Assembly: GCA_964494385.1 (NCBI GenBank)
Contig: CAZBSE010000017.1
Coordinates: forward strand, 1-41,527
Direction: 5' to 3'
DNA from: CAZBSE01 sp964494385
GTDB taxonomy: Bacteria; Actinomycetota; Humimicrobiia; Humimicrobiales; Humimicrobiaceae
Length of the DNA stretch: 41,527 nucleotides
Each line of letters begins with the position of its first letter. Positions within the stretch are counted from its first letter, which is position 1. Position numbers and translations under genes: made by a program. Of this stretch, positions 25,468 through 34,319 are shown piece after piece. The notes beneath the pieces are model-generated. The model did not search any database. It was not told the DNA's origin and was given only the letters and a program-made list of their open reading frames with translations.

Positions 25468-26756
25468 CAATCACTCCTTTCTGCCTTCAATGCAATATCC
25501 GTTCTGTACTGCATACCCCTGAATTTAATATTCTCTACCGCAGAATATACTTTTTCTCTTGTCTCTTTAAAAGTGCCGGCTTTGGCAACAACTCCAAGGA
25601 CTCTTCCCCCGTTGGTTGCCACTTTGCCGCCTTTTATCTTTGTGCCGGCATGAAAAATCATTATATCCCGACTTCCCTTATAGTAATCCAGTCCCTCAAT
25701 CTCATCCCCTCTTGAAGAATTTTCCGGATAGCCTTCGGATGCGGCCACGACACAAACACACCTGTCCGCATCCCATCTGAGTTTTTCTCCGGCCAGATTT
25801 CCATCCACACATCCCAGAAGCAGCGGGACCAGGTCATTTTCCAGCCGGGGAAGCACTGCCTGAGTTTCAGGGTCCCCAAACCTGCAGTTATATTCTAAAA
25901 GATATGGTTTACCTCCGCTGACCATTATTCCTGCATAAAGAATCCCTTTATATTTTATATTCTCCCTTACCATTGCATCACCGGTAGGAAAAATAATTTC
26001 ATCTAATATTCTCTGGTAGATAAGTTCCCCGACCATGGGTACCGGACTATAGCTGCCCATGCCGCCGGTGTTTTTTCCTCTGTCATTGTCAAATACTCTT
26101 TTATAATCCTGTGCCAGGGCCATGGGGACAATCCTGCTTCCATCACAAAGGCACAGCACCGATACTTCATACCCTTCTAAAAAATCCTCAATTAATATCC
26201 TGTCTCCCGAACTTCCGAATTTACCCTTTTTAAAACAGTCGTTCACTGCTTCCAGAGCCTCATCTTTATCATCTACAATGACCACGCCTTTTCCGGCTGC
26301 AAGACCATCGGCTTTTATTACCACAGGAAAACTTTCTCTTTTTTGAATATAATCCATAGCTTCCCTGTGATTTTCCTTTTTAAAGACAATGCCCTTTGCG
26401 GCAGGAATGCCATATTTTCGGAGCAGTTCCCTGGCAAAAACCTTGCTGCCTTCCATAGCAGCGGCCTGCATGAGAGGACCAAAAATCTTATGTCCTTTTG
26501 GTTCAAAATAGTCGACTATTCCATCCACCAACGGTGCCTCTGGGCCAACCACAGTTAAATCTATCTTCATATCTTCTATCAGTTCTAGAAGTCCGCTGAA
26601 GTTATTCTTTGATATGTCTATATCAATGCATTCAGCTATTTCAGCTATTCCTGCATTTCCCGGGGCAGCATATATTTTATCTGCAAGCGGACTTTTTGAA
26701 ATTTTCCATACCAGGCAGTGCTCTCTTCCGCCGCCGCCTATTACCAGGATATTCAA
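25467..26756 (-). CDS. purD: Phosphoribosylamine-glycine ligase (GARS)
   Basis: The 429-residue ATP-grasp enzyme joins glycine to phosphoribosylamine. Visible marks are the start NILVIGGGGREHCLVWKI, APGNAGIAEIAE, VVGPEAPLVDGI, VIKADGLAAGKGVVI and GDPETQAVLPRL. It starts at TTG with AGGAG four bases before it. It follows purA and overlaps purE by one base, forming a purA-purD-purE purine block. Confidence 0.96.
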   Translation of the reverse strand: MNILVIGGGGREHCLVWKISKSPLADKIYAAPGNAGIAEIAECIDIDISKNNFSGLLELIEDMKIDLTVVGPEAPLVDGIVDYFEPKGHKIFGPLMQAAAMEGSKVFARELLRKYGIPAAKGIVFKKENHREAMDYIQKRESFPVVIKADGLAAGKGVVIVDDKDEALEAVNDCFKKGKFGSSGDRILIEDFLEGYEVSVLCLCDGSRIVPMALAQDYKRVFDNDRGKNTGGMGSYSPVPMVGELIYQRILDEIIFPTGDAMVRENIKYKGILYAGIMVSGGKPYLLEYNCRFGDPETQAVLPRLENDLVPLLLGCVDGNLAGEKLRWDADRCVCVVAASEGYPENSSRGDEIEGLDYYKGSRDIMIFHAGTKIKGGKVATNGGRVLGVVAKAGTFKETREKVYSAVENIKFRGMQYRTDIALKAERSD

Positions 26757-26777
26757 TTTACTCCTTTATATTTTTTA

Positions 26778-28106
26778 TTAAACTATGAGTGTCGACCTTC
26801 TGCTCTGATCAAACAATCTGCTTCTGAAACTATCATCCCTTACAATAATCTTATTTCTCTCGGCGCCCACACTGATCATTGAAACCGGAACTTTTGTAAT
26901 CTTTTCAATATTCTTTATATAATTCTGGGCCTGCCGGGGAAGATCTTTAAAATTATTTACTCCGCTTATATCATCGTCCCATCCCTCAAATTCCTGGTAT
27001 ACAGGCGTACACTTATGCAGAATAGTCTGGTGACTGGGCAATTCTTTATAAATTTTACCCTCGTACTTATAACTTGTGCAGATCTTAATCTTTTTGAGGC
27101 CACTGAGTACGTCCAGCTTGGTTATGGCAATACTGTCTATGGAATTGATCATAATTGAATAGTTTAGTATAACCGCATCCAGCCAGCCGCATCTTCTGGG
27201 CCTTCCCGTGGTTGTTCCATACTCATATCCCTTCTCTCTCAGATACCGCCCGGTTTTGCCGTTATCTTCAGTAGGGAAAGGTCCCGAACCTACCCTGGTA
27301 GTATAAGCTTTAACTACACCCAGTACTTCATCCAATCTGCTTGGCCCGATCCCGGCTCCGACACAGACGCCCCCGGCAACAGTCGAAGATGAGGTCACAT
27401 AAGGATACGTACCATGATCTATATCCAGCATGGTAGCCTGTGCACCTTCGAACATCACCTTTTTATTATTATCCAGAGCTTCACATAATAGAAATGTAAC
27501 ATCCACTATATATTTATTGATTCTCTTGCCGTACTGCTTATATTTATTAAAAATCTCTTCTATGTCCAGAGGCTTTATCCCGTAAATTCTTTCAAGGATT
27601 TTATTGTTCAGTTTTAGAGATTCTTCCAGCTTAGTCCTGAATATCTTCAAATCCTGCAGGTCCTGTGTCCTTATCCCCGATCTTAGGGCCTTATCGGCAT
27701 ATACCGGCCCGATGCCCTTATGCGTGGTGCCTATTTTAGATTTACCCAGCCTGTGTTCACCTGCCTTATCCAGAATTATATGGTAAGGCATAACCAGATG
27801 CGCATTGCAGCTAATCCTTAGATTATCGGTGCTTACTCCTTTGCTCTCAAGGTTGTCCAGTTCTTCTATCAGCACTTCGGGATTCAGCACCACTCCATTT
27901 CCAATTAAACAAATGACACTGGGATATAATATTCCTGACGGTATCAGATGAAGTCTAAACTCATCATCTCCTTTAACTACCGTGTGTCCCGCATTGTTTC
28001 CTCCCTGAAACCTCACTACCATATCTACCTTGCCTGAAAGCAGGTCGACAATTCTTCCTTTTCCTTCATCGCCCCACTGGCAACCGATTATGGCCAAACT
28101 GGGCAT
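26778..28106 (-). CDS. purA: Adenylosuccinate synthetase
   Basis: The 442-residue enzyme converts IMP and aspartate to adenylosuccinate with GTP. It has the P-loop GCQWGDEGKGRIVDLL, QGGNNAGHTVV, HKGIGPVYADKALR, GTYPYVTSSSTVAGG and TGRPRRCGWLDAV. It lies one base after dnaB, the standard neighbour in Bacillota. Confidence 0.97.
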   Translation of the reverse strand: MPSLAIIGCQWGDEGKGRIVDLLSGKVDMVVRFQGGNNAGHTVVKGDDEFRLHLIPSGILYPSVICLIGNGVVLNPEVLIEELDNLESKGVSTDNLRISCNAHLVMPYHIILDKAGEHRLGKSKIGTTHKGIGPVYADKALRSGIRTQDLQDLKIFRTKLEESLKLNNKILERIYGIKPLDIEEIFNKYKQYGKRINKYIVDVTFLLCEALDNNKKVMFEGAQATMLDIDHGTYPYVTSSSTVAGGVCVGAGIGPSRLDEVLGVVKAYTTRVGSGPFPTEDNGKTGRYLREKGYEYGTTTGRPRRCGWLDAVILNYSIMINSIDSIAITKLDVLSGLKKIKICTSYKYEGKIYKELPSHQTILHKCTPVYQEFEGWDDDISGVNNFKDLPRQAQNYIKNIEKITKVPVSMISVGAERNKIIVRDDSFRSRLFDQSRRSTLIV

Positions 28107-28107
28107 T

Positions 28108-29520
28108 TTACTCTCCTCTATCTTCAGTTTGATAAGACTTACTTAAATTTGAAAATAATGCAAATTCCTTATTGAAATACATGTATACTTTACCTGTGGG
28201 TCCGTTTCTGTGCTTGGCTATTTTTATTTCAGCTTGCCCCGTATGTTTAGTTTCATCTTCTTCGTAATAATCATCCCTGTATACAAAGGTAACCACATCT
28301 GCATCCTGCTCTATAGAGCCCGATTCTCTTAAATCTGCAAGAAACGGCCTTTTTTTATCCCTCTTTTCTACTTCTCTTGAGAGCTGGGACACTGCTATCA
28401 CTGGAATATTCAATTCCTTGGCGATACCTTTCAGATTCTGGGATATTTCCGTTATTTCCAGAACTTTATTTCCCCTGTAATTGGTGGTGGACTGCATCAG
28501 CTGCAGATAATCAACGATTATCAATTTAACATTATAGGCACTGACCATCATGCGGGCTCTGGCTCTCAGGTCCATGACTGTTAAAAAAGCGGTATCGTCT
28601 ATATATATCTTGCATTCCGATAATCTTTCAACAGCTCTGGCCAGTTGGGCCCATTGGCTGTCTTCTATTTTTCCGTTTCTCAGATTATGTAAATTTATTT
28701 TTGATTCCGCACTCATCAATCTCTGTGCCACCTGCTGCTTTGACATCTCCAGCGAAAAAATAGCAACCGGAATCTTTGTTCTCATAGCAATATTCCTTGC
28801 TACGCCCAGAACAAATGAAGTTTTACCCATTCCGGGCCTTGATGCTATAATGATTAAATCGGAATTTTGGAAACCCGAAGTCATATGATCGTAGTCTATA
28901 TATCCGGAGGGGATTCCCGATATATCGGATTTGGCTTCATGCAGAACTTCTATCAGTTCATAAGCCTCCGAAACTATATCTTTCATAACTGCAGCTTTAT
29001 CCTTTTCGCCTCCGCTACTCAGGTCCTTATAAATTTCGAATATCAGCTGCTGCGCCCTGTCCACAGTCGAATAAAGATCCTTGGGAACTTCATAACCCAT
29101 AGTCGCAATTTCAGTGGCGGCATAAATCAATTTTCTTAAGATAGAATTATCTCTTACAATCTGTGCATAATACTCAGCGTTAGCCGCAAGGGGGACATTG
29201 CTTATAAGGGAATGAATGTAGGTCTTCCCCCCCACTTCATCCAAAAGTCCCTTCTTTTTAAGATTATCTGCCGAGGTTATAGGGTCCGCAGGTTCGCCCT
29301 TTACATAAAGTTCTATTATTATGTTAAAAATTTCCTGATTTGACTTTCTATAGAAATCTCCGGCATTCACAATATCAATAACCGATATAATAGCTTCCTT
29401 TGAAATTAACATGGAACCAAGCAGAGATTCCTCGGCTTCTATATTGTAAGGAGGTATTCTCTCTAACCTGCTGGTATCAAGCGGGGAAAGTCTCTTATAC
29501 TTTTTAATCTGTTCTTCCAT
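28108..29520 (-). CDS. dnaB: Replicative DNA helicase DnaB
   Basis: The 470-residue hexameric helicase has the N-terminal DnaB domain (PPYNIEAEESLLGSML), the RecA-like core with Walker A ASRPGMGKTSF, FSLEMSKQQ, Walker B LIIVDYLQLM, and SQLSREVEKR. A C-terminal DVVTFVYRDDYY is normal. No intein is present, although dnaB is a common intein site. It starts three bases after rplI. Confidence 0.97.
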   Translation of the reverse strand: MEEQIKKYKRLSPLDTSRLERIPPYNIEAEESLLGSMLISKEAIISVIDIVNAGDFYRKSNQEIFNIIIELYVKGEPADPITSADNLKKKGLLDEVGGKTYIHSLISNVPLAANAEYYAQIVRDNSILRKLIYAATEIATMGYEVPKDLYSTVDRAQQLIFEIYKDLSSGGEKDKAAVMKDIVSEAYELIEVLHEAKSDISGIPSGYIDYDHMTSGFQNSDLIIIASRPGMGKTSFVLGVARNIAMRTKIPVAIFSLEMSKQQVAQRLMSAESKINLHNLRNGKIEDSQWAQLARAVERLSECKIYIDDTAFLTVMDLRARARMMVSAYNVKLIIVDYLQLMQSTTNYRGNKVLEITEISQNLKGIAKELNIPVIAVSQLSREVEKRDKKRPFLADLRESGSIEQDADVVTFVYRDDYYEEDETKHTGQAEIKIAKHRNGPTGKVYMYFNKEFALFSNLSKSYQTEDRGE

Positions 29521-29523
29521 GAG

Positions 29524-30165
29524 CTACTCGTCTTTGGGTTTATCTTTAATTTCTTTCTTTTCTTTTTTTATCTTTTCTCCGGGGTCCTTTATATTTTTTC
29601 CTTTTTCTCTGTCACTTTCTTCTTTTTTCTCTTTTTCTTCTGCTTTTTGTTTTTCTTCTTCTTCAGTTTCACCCTTTTCTTTTTCTTCATTATAGATTTT
29701 AATCAATTCTTTTGATTCCTCATCAGGTTCAACCAATACCTTGACGGAACTCTTGATTTCTTTATATAATTTCAGCTCTATATCATATTCTCCCAATTCC
29801 TTTATATGCTCATGCAAATCAATTTTCTTCCGTTCTATTTCTATGTTCCTTTGCTCCGAAATCTTTTCAGCAATATCTTTATTGGTTATGGATCCGTATA
29901 ATTTTCCTTCTTTCCCGGTTTTCACTATAAAGGTCACGGTAAGATTTTCCAACTTTTTGGCAAATTCTTCCGCATCTTTTATGTTCCTGGCTTCTACTTT
30001 AATTGCAGCCTTTTTTACTAGTTCCATCTGCTTTATATTACCTCTGGTCGCCAGTACGGCAAACCCATTGGGCATCAGGTAATTGCTGGCATAACCGGAC
30101 TTTACTTCCACCACATCTCCGACATCACCTAATTTTTCATGATACTTAGTAAGTACGACTCTCAA
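29524..30165 (-). CDS. rplI: Ribosomal protein bL9 with long charged tail
   Basis: Residues 1-148 are a normal bL9 (RVVLTKYHEKLGDVGDVVEVK, YASNYLMPNGFA, connecting helix and C-domain). The last 65 residues or so are almost entirely Lys, Glu and Asp, making the protein 213 residues instead of about 150. The start is TTG with AGGAGG five bases upstream. The tail is likely disordered and may contact RNA or be dispensable. Confidence 0.95.
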   Translation of the reverse strand: MRVVLTKYHEKLGDVGDVVEVKSGYASNYLMPNGFAVLATRGNIKQMELVKKAAIKVEARNIKDAEEFAKKLENLTVTFIVKTGKEGKLYGSITNKDIAEKISEQRNIEIERKKIDLHEHIKELGEYDIELKLYKEIKSSVKVLVEPDEESKELIKIYNEEKEKGETEEEEKQKAEEKEKKEESDREKGKNIKDPGEKIKKEKKEIKDKPKDE

Positions 30166-30200
30166 ATCTTCCTCCTATCTTTCACCCGAGATTAAACTTC

Positions 30201-31181
30201 TTATCCTCTCTTTAATCTTCTAAAATTAATCCATATATCCATTAATCCTAAAAACGGCAGAATTAATGCGGCAAATCCAAAAAATAGACCCAGTATTATT
30301 AAAAAAAATACCCTCCATACAAATGTTATTTTAAACCTTTCAAATATGCCCCACAGTACCGAAATCCCAAGAACCAGATACAGCAGCCCAAATACAATTA
30401 TCAGATTAAACCCTGCAATATCTGCAATTTTATCAAGATACCTTCCGGCGGAAGGAACCAGTACCAGTATCAATCCAAGAATCGCTCCCCAGCACCAGTA
30501 CCAGGGGATATCCCATTTCTTAAAAGATAAAAACGGCTCAATATCAATATTATATTTCCTAAGCACCGTAGAGCTTGCCATATAATTCACTACACTTACA
30601 ATGGTAAATAAAACTATTAAAATTCCAGGTACAACATAGGGAATGAATCTAAATATATCCTGGAGCCACTTGAGTGTTAAATCAAACTGGGACTGGTCCA
30701 TTGAAAGCAGGTTTGCATAACCCAGAAGAAATTTATCCTCAGGCATCTGATCAATATAAGCATTATAGCTGTTAAAAAGTTCGCCTGCAAAATTAGTCCT
30801 GTTTGCAGCAGATGCCAACGCAACATATAAAAACAGCACCCCGCAAAACACCAAAAAAATACTGCCCACTGTAAATAACTTGCTCCTGCTCCCGTCAATG
30901 GATTTCCTGTAAATAAATGAAACAGCGACTATCAAAATTATGGCAACCGGTACAAGTGCATAATCCAGAAACAGTAATAGCAGACAGGCAATAACCGCAC
31001 AAATTATGCCATCTCTTATCCTGCCGCGAATAATCAGCAAAGTAGCCGGAACCGGCAGAAAAGCCAATCCTACAATCCCGAAAAGGGGCATAAATATAGC
31101 AAATATCAGGAGCAGGACAGTAAAAAAGATAAGCAATGCAAGATTTAATCTTTTGATGTTATTTGAATTATCAAAGGACAT
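30201..31181 (-). CDS. DUF2232 (YybS-like) membrane protein
   Basis: The 326-residue protein has about eight hydrophobic segments with short loops and matches the YybS/DUF2232 family of unknown function, mainly by topology and by its place between rpsR and rplI. In Bacillus this spot is followed by gdpP, the c-di-AMP phosphodiesterase gene, which is missing here. The C-terminus WINFRRLKR is a typical positively charged end. Confidence 0.8.
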   Translation of the reverse strand: MSFDNSNNIKRLNLALLIFFTVLLLIFAIFMPLFGIVGLAFLPVPATLLIIRGRIRDGIICAVIACLLLLFLDYALVPVAIILIVAVSFIYRKSIDGSRSKLFTVGSIFLVFCGVLFLYVALASAANRTNFAGELFNSYNAYIDQMPEDKFLLGYANLLSMDQSQFDLTLKWLQDIFRFIPYVVPGILIVLFTIVSVVNYMASSTVLRKYNIDIEPFLSFKKWDIPWYWCWGAILGLILVLVPSAGRYLDKIADIAGFNLIIVFGLLYLVLGISVLWGIFERFKITFVWRVFFLIILGLFFGFAALILPFLGLMDIWINFRRLKRG

Positions 31182-31201
31182 ATCAGATATAAAAGTTTTG
31201 T

Positions 31202-31510
31202 TTATTTTTTAAAATAAGGAATAAGAGCAATAACCCTTGCTCTTTTAATAGCCATGGCTATCTTTTTTTGATGCTGTACACAATTGCCGGTGGACCTTTT
31301 TGGTCTTATCTTACCTTTATCGGAAATAAATTTTTCAAGCATGCTTACATTCTTATAATCAATGTTATCAACCTTCGCTCTGCAGAAATAACAGAATCTC
31401 TTTCTCTGTCTTATATTAAGCATAGATCCCGTTGCACTTCTTGAACTTCTTAAATTTTTTGAATTTTTTAAATTTTTTTCATCCCTAAGTTTTTTATTTT
31501 TTCTAGCCAA
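31202..31510 (-). CDS. rpsR: Ribosomal protein bS18 (zinc-binding form) with N-terminal extension
   Basis: Residues about 35-102 are bS18 with the zinc pattern CYFCRAK and CVQHQKK, so this is the C+ form. The first 34 residues are an extra basic, Asn/Ser-rich stretch with KNLKNSKNLRSSRS. It starts at TTG with AAGGAGAG upstream. It lies in the rpsF-ssb-rpsR operon, 41 bases after ssb. Confidence 0.95.
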   Translation of the reverse strand: MARKNKKLRDEKNLKNSKNLRSSRSATGSMLNIRQRKRFCYFCRAKVDNIDYKNVSMLEKFISDKGKIRPKRSTGNCVQHQKKIAMAIKRARVIALIPYFKK

Positions 31511-31551
31511 TTGAAATCTCTCCTTCTAGATATAAATTAAACCATGCAGCT

Positions 31552-31992
31552 TTAAAACGGTATATCTTCGTCACTGAAATCAGCTTCCTCTATGCTGCCG
31601 TTCTTTTTGGATACGCTCTCTTCCGCTTTGGGGTTTTTTTCAATTTTGCAGGAAGCAAATTCCAGGCTCGGCGCTACAACGTTTGCGATAATTTTTACCG
31701 CTGATCTTTTCTGCCCTTCTTTATCTTCCCAGTTATCCTGTGAAAGCCTTCCTGAAACTAAAACCCGGTCTCCTTTATTTAAGCTTTCGGCACAATTTTC
31801 CGCCAGCTTATACCAGGTGGTGACATTAAAGAAATCTACCTGAGCTTCCCATTCTCCGGAAGTTTTATTCTGGATATTCCTGTTAACCGCAATCCCAAAA
31901 CTTGCCACTGCGGTACCGCTTGGAGTGAACCTCAGTTCCGGGTCCCTGGTTAAATTTCCCAGAACAGTTATATTATTAACACCAAAAGCCAT
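31552..31992 (-). CDS. ssb: Single-stranded DNA-binding protein
   Basis: The 146-residue protein has the OB fold (NNITVLGNLTRDPELRFTPSG, FFNVTTWYKLAENC, VSGRLSQDNWED) and the acidic C-terminal tip DEDIPF that recruits repair and replication proteins. It sits between rpsF and rpsR, the usual place for the primary SSB. Confidence 0.97.
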   Translation of the reverse strand: MAFGVNNITVLGNLTRDPELRFTPSGTAVASFGIAVNRNIQNKTSGEWEAQVDFFNVTTWYKLAENCAESLNKGDRVLVSGRLSQDNWEDKEGQKRSAVKIIANVVAPSLEFASCKIEKNPKAEESVSKKNGSIEEADFSDEDIPF

Positions 31993-32024
31993 AGCATTTC
32001 ACCTTCTTTTAAATGACTTATAAT

Positions 32025-32315
32025 TTAGGATTCATCACTTTTTACAACCAGGTGGCGCAATACCTTATCATTAATTTTATTTACTCTGTCAAGCTCGGTA
32101 ATAACTCCTGCATTGCCATTGAAATAAATTATGATGTAATAACCATTTTCCTGTTTTTTGATAGGGTAAGCTAATTTTCTGATTCCCCATTTATCTACAT
32201 TGGAAACTTTACATTTTTCCTTTTCGAGCAATGAGGTAATTTTAGATAATTCTTTTTCGACTGTTTCTTGGTCAAGGGATGGGTCGTAAATAACTACTAA
32301 TTCATAATTTTTCAA
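32025..32315 (-). CDS. rpsF: Ribosomal protein bS6
   Basis: The 96-residue protein starts NYELVVIYDPSLDQE and contains KWGIRKLAYPIKKQENGYY, both typical of bS6. It is the first gene of the rpsF-ssb-rpsR-DUF2232-rplI-dnaB-purA run. It starts at TTG; AGGAGG lies nine bases upstream. A leader of about 115 bases with two hairpins precedes it. Confidence 0.97.
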   Translation of the reverse strand: MKNYELVVIYDPSLDQETVEKELSKITSLLEKEKCKVSNVDKWGIRKLAYPIKKQENGYYIIIYFNGNAGVITELDRVNKINDKVLRHLVVKSDES

Positions 32316-32335
32316 TCTCTCGATCCTCCTATGGA

Positions 32336-32372
32336 CTAATTTAATAAATTAGGTTCTACCGTAAAGCAGAAC
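32336..32372 (-). promoter_or_regulatory. rpsF leader with two hairpins
   Basis: Two stem-loops lie in the leader just before the rpsF Shine-Dalgarno site. The nearer is CTAATTT/AAATTAG with a three-base loop (32336-32352). The other is GTTCT/AGAAC with loop GCTTTACGGT (32353-32372). Many bacteria control this operon through an S6:S18-binding leader, and these hairpins are candidates. I could not match them to that motif by eye. Confidence 0.4.
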
Positions 32373-32431
32373 AGAAAGACATTAACATAAAAAGATATGT
32401 TTAAATCTTTGCCTTTATTACCACTAGGGAT

Positions 32432-32458
32432 ATTATAACATTTGAAATTAATAATCAA
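32432..32458 (-). promoter_or_regulatory. Promoter of the rpsF operon
   Basis: The minus strand shows TTGATT (32453-32458), a 15-base spacer, and TATAAT (32432-32437) preceded by TGT, an extended -10. The layout resembles the mcsA promoter: near-consensus -10, TG extension and a short spacer. Confidence 0.7.
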
Positions 32459-32501
32459 TAATTAATTCCTGTAAAATTCCAAAAATATTTAAAAATTTTT
32501 C

Positions 32502-33377
32502 TTAATCTTTATTTCTTATATATACACTGGTGCAGGGATAAGGAATCTCTATGCCCACCTGGTCAAATTTATCCTTTATTCTCTTTCTTAGCTGCCTGGC
32601 AATGGTCCACTGCTCACCGGGTTTTACCTTGCAGACAATGGTAAATATAACAGCCGAATCACCCAGTTCGCTCACTCCGCCGTCACCCAGTACCTGCGGC
32701 CTTTCCAGAACAGATTTCTTATATTTTTTATCGCAAATCAGCTCATCGAACACTTCTTCCAGTATCTTTACCACCCTGTCCGTATTTTCGTTATAATGAA
32801 CACCCACTTCCACTAATGCTTTTGACCATGTCTGCGTGCGGTTGCTTAATTTTTTTATCTCGCCGTTGGGTATGAAGTGAATGGTGCCCTCGATATCCCT
32901 TATCACCGTGGTTCTTAAATTTAACCTTTCCACTGTTCCGGTGGTATCTCCTATGGTTACTATATCATTTATCTGGAACCACTGCTCCAGCAATATAAAC
33001 AACCCGTTTATCAGGTCCTTAATAAGGCTCTGGGCGCCAAAACCGATTACCACACCCGCTATTCCGGCTCCGGCAAGCAGAGGAGTGATACTTATCCCGA
33101 CCTGGTCGGCTATTACCAGTATTGCCGCCGCTGAAGCAATCACAATTACTAAATTAGATACCACGCTGTTAAAGGTGAAGGTACGTTTCTTGATCGATAT
33201 CTTATCGTTACTTATCTTCCTCTCGATCAGCCTTCCTATCCTGCGCTTGACTATCCCCACTACTATAATTACAACTATAAGTGCAGCTGCCACTATTGCT
33301 ATATTAACCCAGTTATCCATAAAACTTTTAAATATATTATCTACGGAAATTCCCAGAGATTCTGAATTTTCTTCCAT
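32502..33377 (-). CDS. MscS-family mechanosensitive channel
   Basis: The 291-residue protein has an N-terminal membrane helix (about 17-45), two further helices, and the Gly/Ala-rich pore helix PLLAGAGIAGVVIGFGAQSLI, followed by the soluble beta domain (FQINDIVTIGDTTGTVERLNLRTTVIRD). This is a short MscS of the YnaI/YkuT type, expected to release solutes on osmotic downshock. AAGGTG lies seven bases before the ATG. It may share a transcript with the phosphatase gene upstream. Confidence 0.93.
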   Translation of the reverse strand: MEENSESLGISVDNIFKSFMDNWVNIAIVAAALIVVIIVVGIVKRRIGRLIERKISNDKISIKKRTFTFNSVVSNLVIVIASAAAILVIADQVGISITPLLAGAGIAGVVIGFGAQSLIKDLINGLFILLEQWFQINDIVTIGDTTGTVERLNLRTTVIRDIEGTIHFIPNGEIKKLSNRTQTWSKALVEVGVHYNENTDRVVKILEEVFDELICDKKYKKSVLERPQVLGDGGVSELGDSAVIFTIVCKVKPGEQWTIARQLRKRIKDKFDQVGIEIPYPCTSVYIRNKD

Positions 33378-33418
33378 CTTGTAACACCTTCTCTAAATCT
33401 TTTTTATTTAATATTTAA

Positions 33419-33435
33419 ATGCAATCATATTGCAT
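33419..33435. repeat. Short perfect inverted repeat between phosphatase and mscS genes
   Basis: ATGCAAT and ATTGCAT are separated by CAT. It lies in the 62-base gap just after the phosphatase gene. No T-run follows, so it is more like a protein-binding site than a terminator; the role is unknown. Confidence 0.3.
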
Positions 33436-33439
33436 CAAT

Positions 33440-34117
33440 TTAATCCTTATCATTTCTTAGTTTTCTATAGGTGTCTATAATCCTGTCGTCCCCGCTGCCA
33501 TATGTGGATTTCAGGTGACCCGTAAAATTAATGGTTGAAATATAAGGAAAGCCTTTATCGACCACTGCAATATTTATGGCCCCCTGGTGCTGGATAATCG
33601 ACCTCCACCTGGGAAGCGGGATCTGCAGCCAATGTACCAGAATTGAAAGTATTATTCCTCCGTGGGTTACTACTGCGATATTGCCGCTATTCTTATTCTC
33701 GTCTATTATATTTTCAATTTCGGCTACAGCTCTTTCCTTTGCATGCCTGAAGCTCTCTCCTTCCGTAGGAGCATTATTGTACGGATCGCCCAGCCACTTC
33801 TGGTAATCGTCGTGGAATACTTTATTTATCTGCTCGAATTTCATTCCTTCCCACTTTCCGAAATTTACCTCCTTCAAATTTTCCCTTACCGATATATCTA
33901 AGTTCCTGCCCTTTCCTATAAACTCCGCCGTGTCCAGGGCCCGTTTTAACGAGCTGCTGTAAATATTTAAAAAATTTACTTTCCGCAAATATTTTGCGGC
34001 AAGTTTTGCCTGTTTCACACCTTTTTCGGTCAGGCTGGTGTCCTGATCCCCCTGATATCTGCCTTCCTCGTTCCATAATGTCTGACCATGTCTTATTAAA
34101 AATATCTTTAAAGCCAC
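33440..34117 (-). CDS. Histidine phosphatase (phosphoglycerate mutase-like)
   Basis: The 225-residue protein has the phosphohistidine motif LIRHGQTLWNEEGRYQG with catalytic His, NFGKWEGM, the acid residue in APTEGES, and VVTHGGIIL with the second His. These mark the GpmB/CobC branch of the histidine phosphatase family, whose substrates vary (phosphoglycerate, alpha-ribazole phosphate, others). It starts at GTG with AAGGAA five to six bases upstream. Confidence 0.9.
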   Translation of the reverse strand: MALKIFLIRHGQTLWNEEGRYQGDQDTSLTEKGVKQAKLAAKYLRKVNFLNIYSSSLKRALDTAEFIGKGRNLDISVRENLKEVNFGKWEGMKFEQINKVFHDDYQKWLGDPYNNAPTEGESFRHAKERAVAEIENIIDENKNSGNIAVVTHGGIILSILVHWLQIPLPRWRSIIQHQGAINIAVVDKGFPYISTINFTGHLKSTYGSGDDRIIDTYRKLRNDKD

Positions 34118-34319
34118 AGAATTTCCTTTCCATCCCCTGTCAAAGTCCTAAAAATTTAAACTGGCCGGCAGCAGCCGGATTAATATAATAATACCATCTG
34201 GGAGTTAAATTTTGTAATATTTTATGCCGTAAAAATTTATATATTGTCTTTTTACTTTCCCATCTATAGAATTATACGGATGACAATTTATCAAAAATTC
34301 AAGACTTTTAAGGATAGTT
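34118..34319. other. Divergent promoter region with a small GC hairpin
   Basis: The 202-base gap separates the phosphatase gene (minus) from the GerMN gene (plus). A hairpin CCGGC/GCCGG with a four-base loop lies at 34165-34178, inside the phosphatase leader. On the plus strand TTGTCT and TATAGA, 15 bases apart, are a possible promoter for the GerMN operon. No gene is seen. Confidence 0.4.

Noticed and set aside
28108..29520. Possible intein in dnaB
   Set aside because: The protein is of normal length and all core motifs are contiguous.
32881..33384. 167-residue plus-strand frame
   Set aside because: Antisense to the MscS gene; no ribosome site and no recognisable motif.
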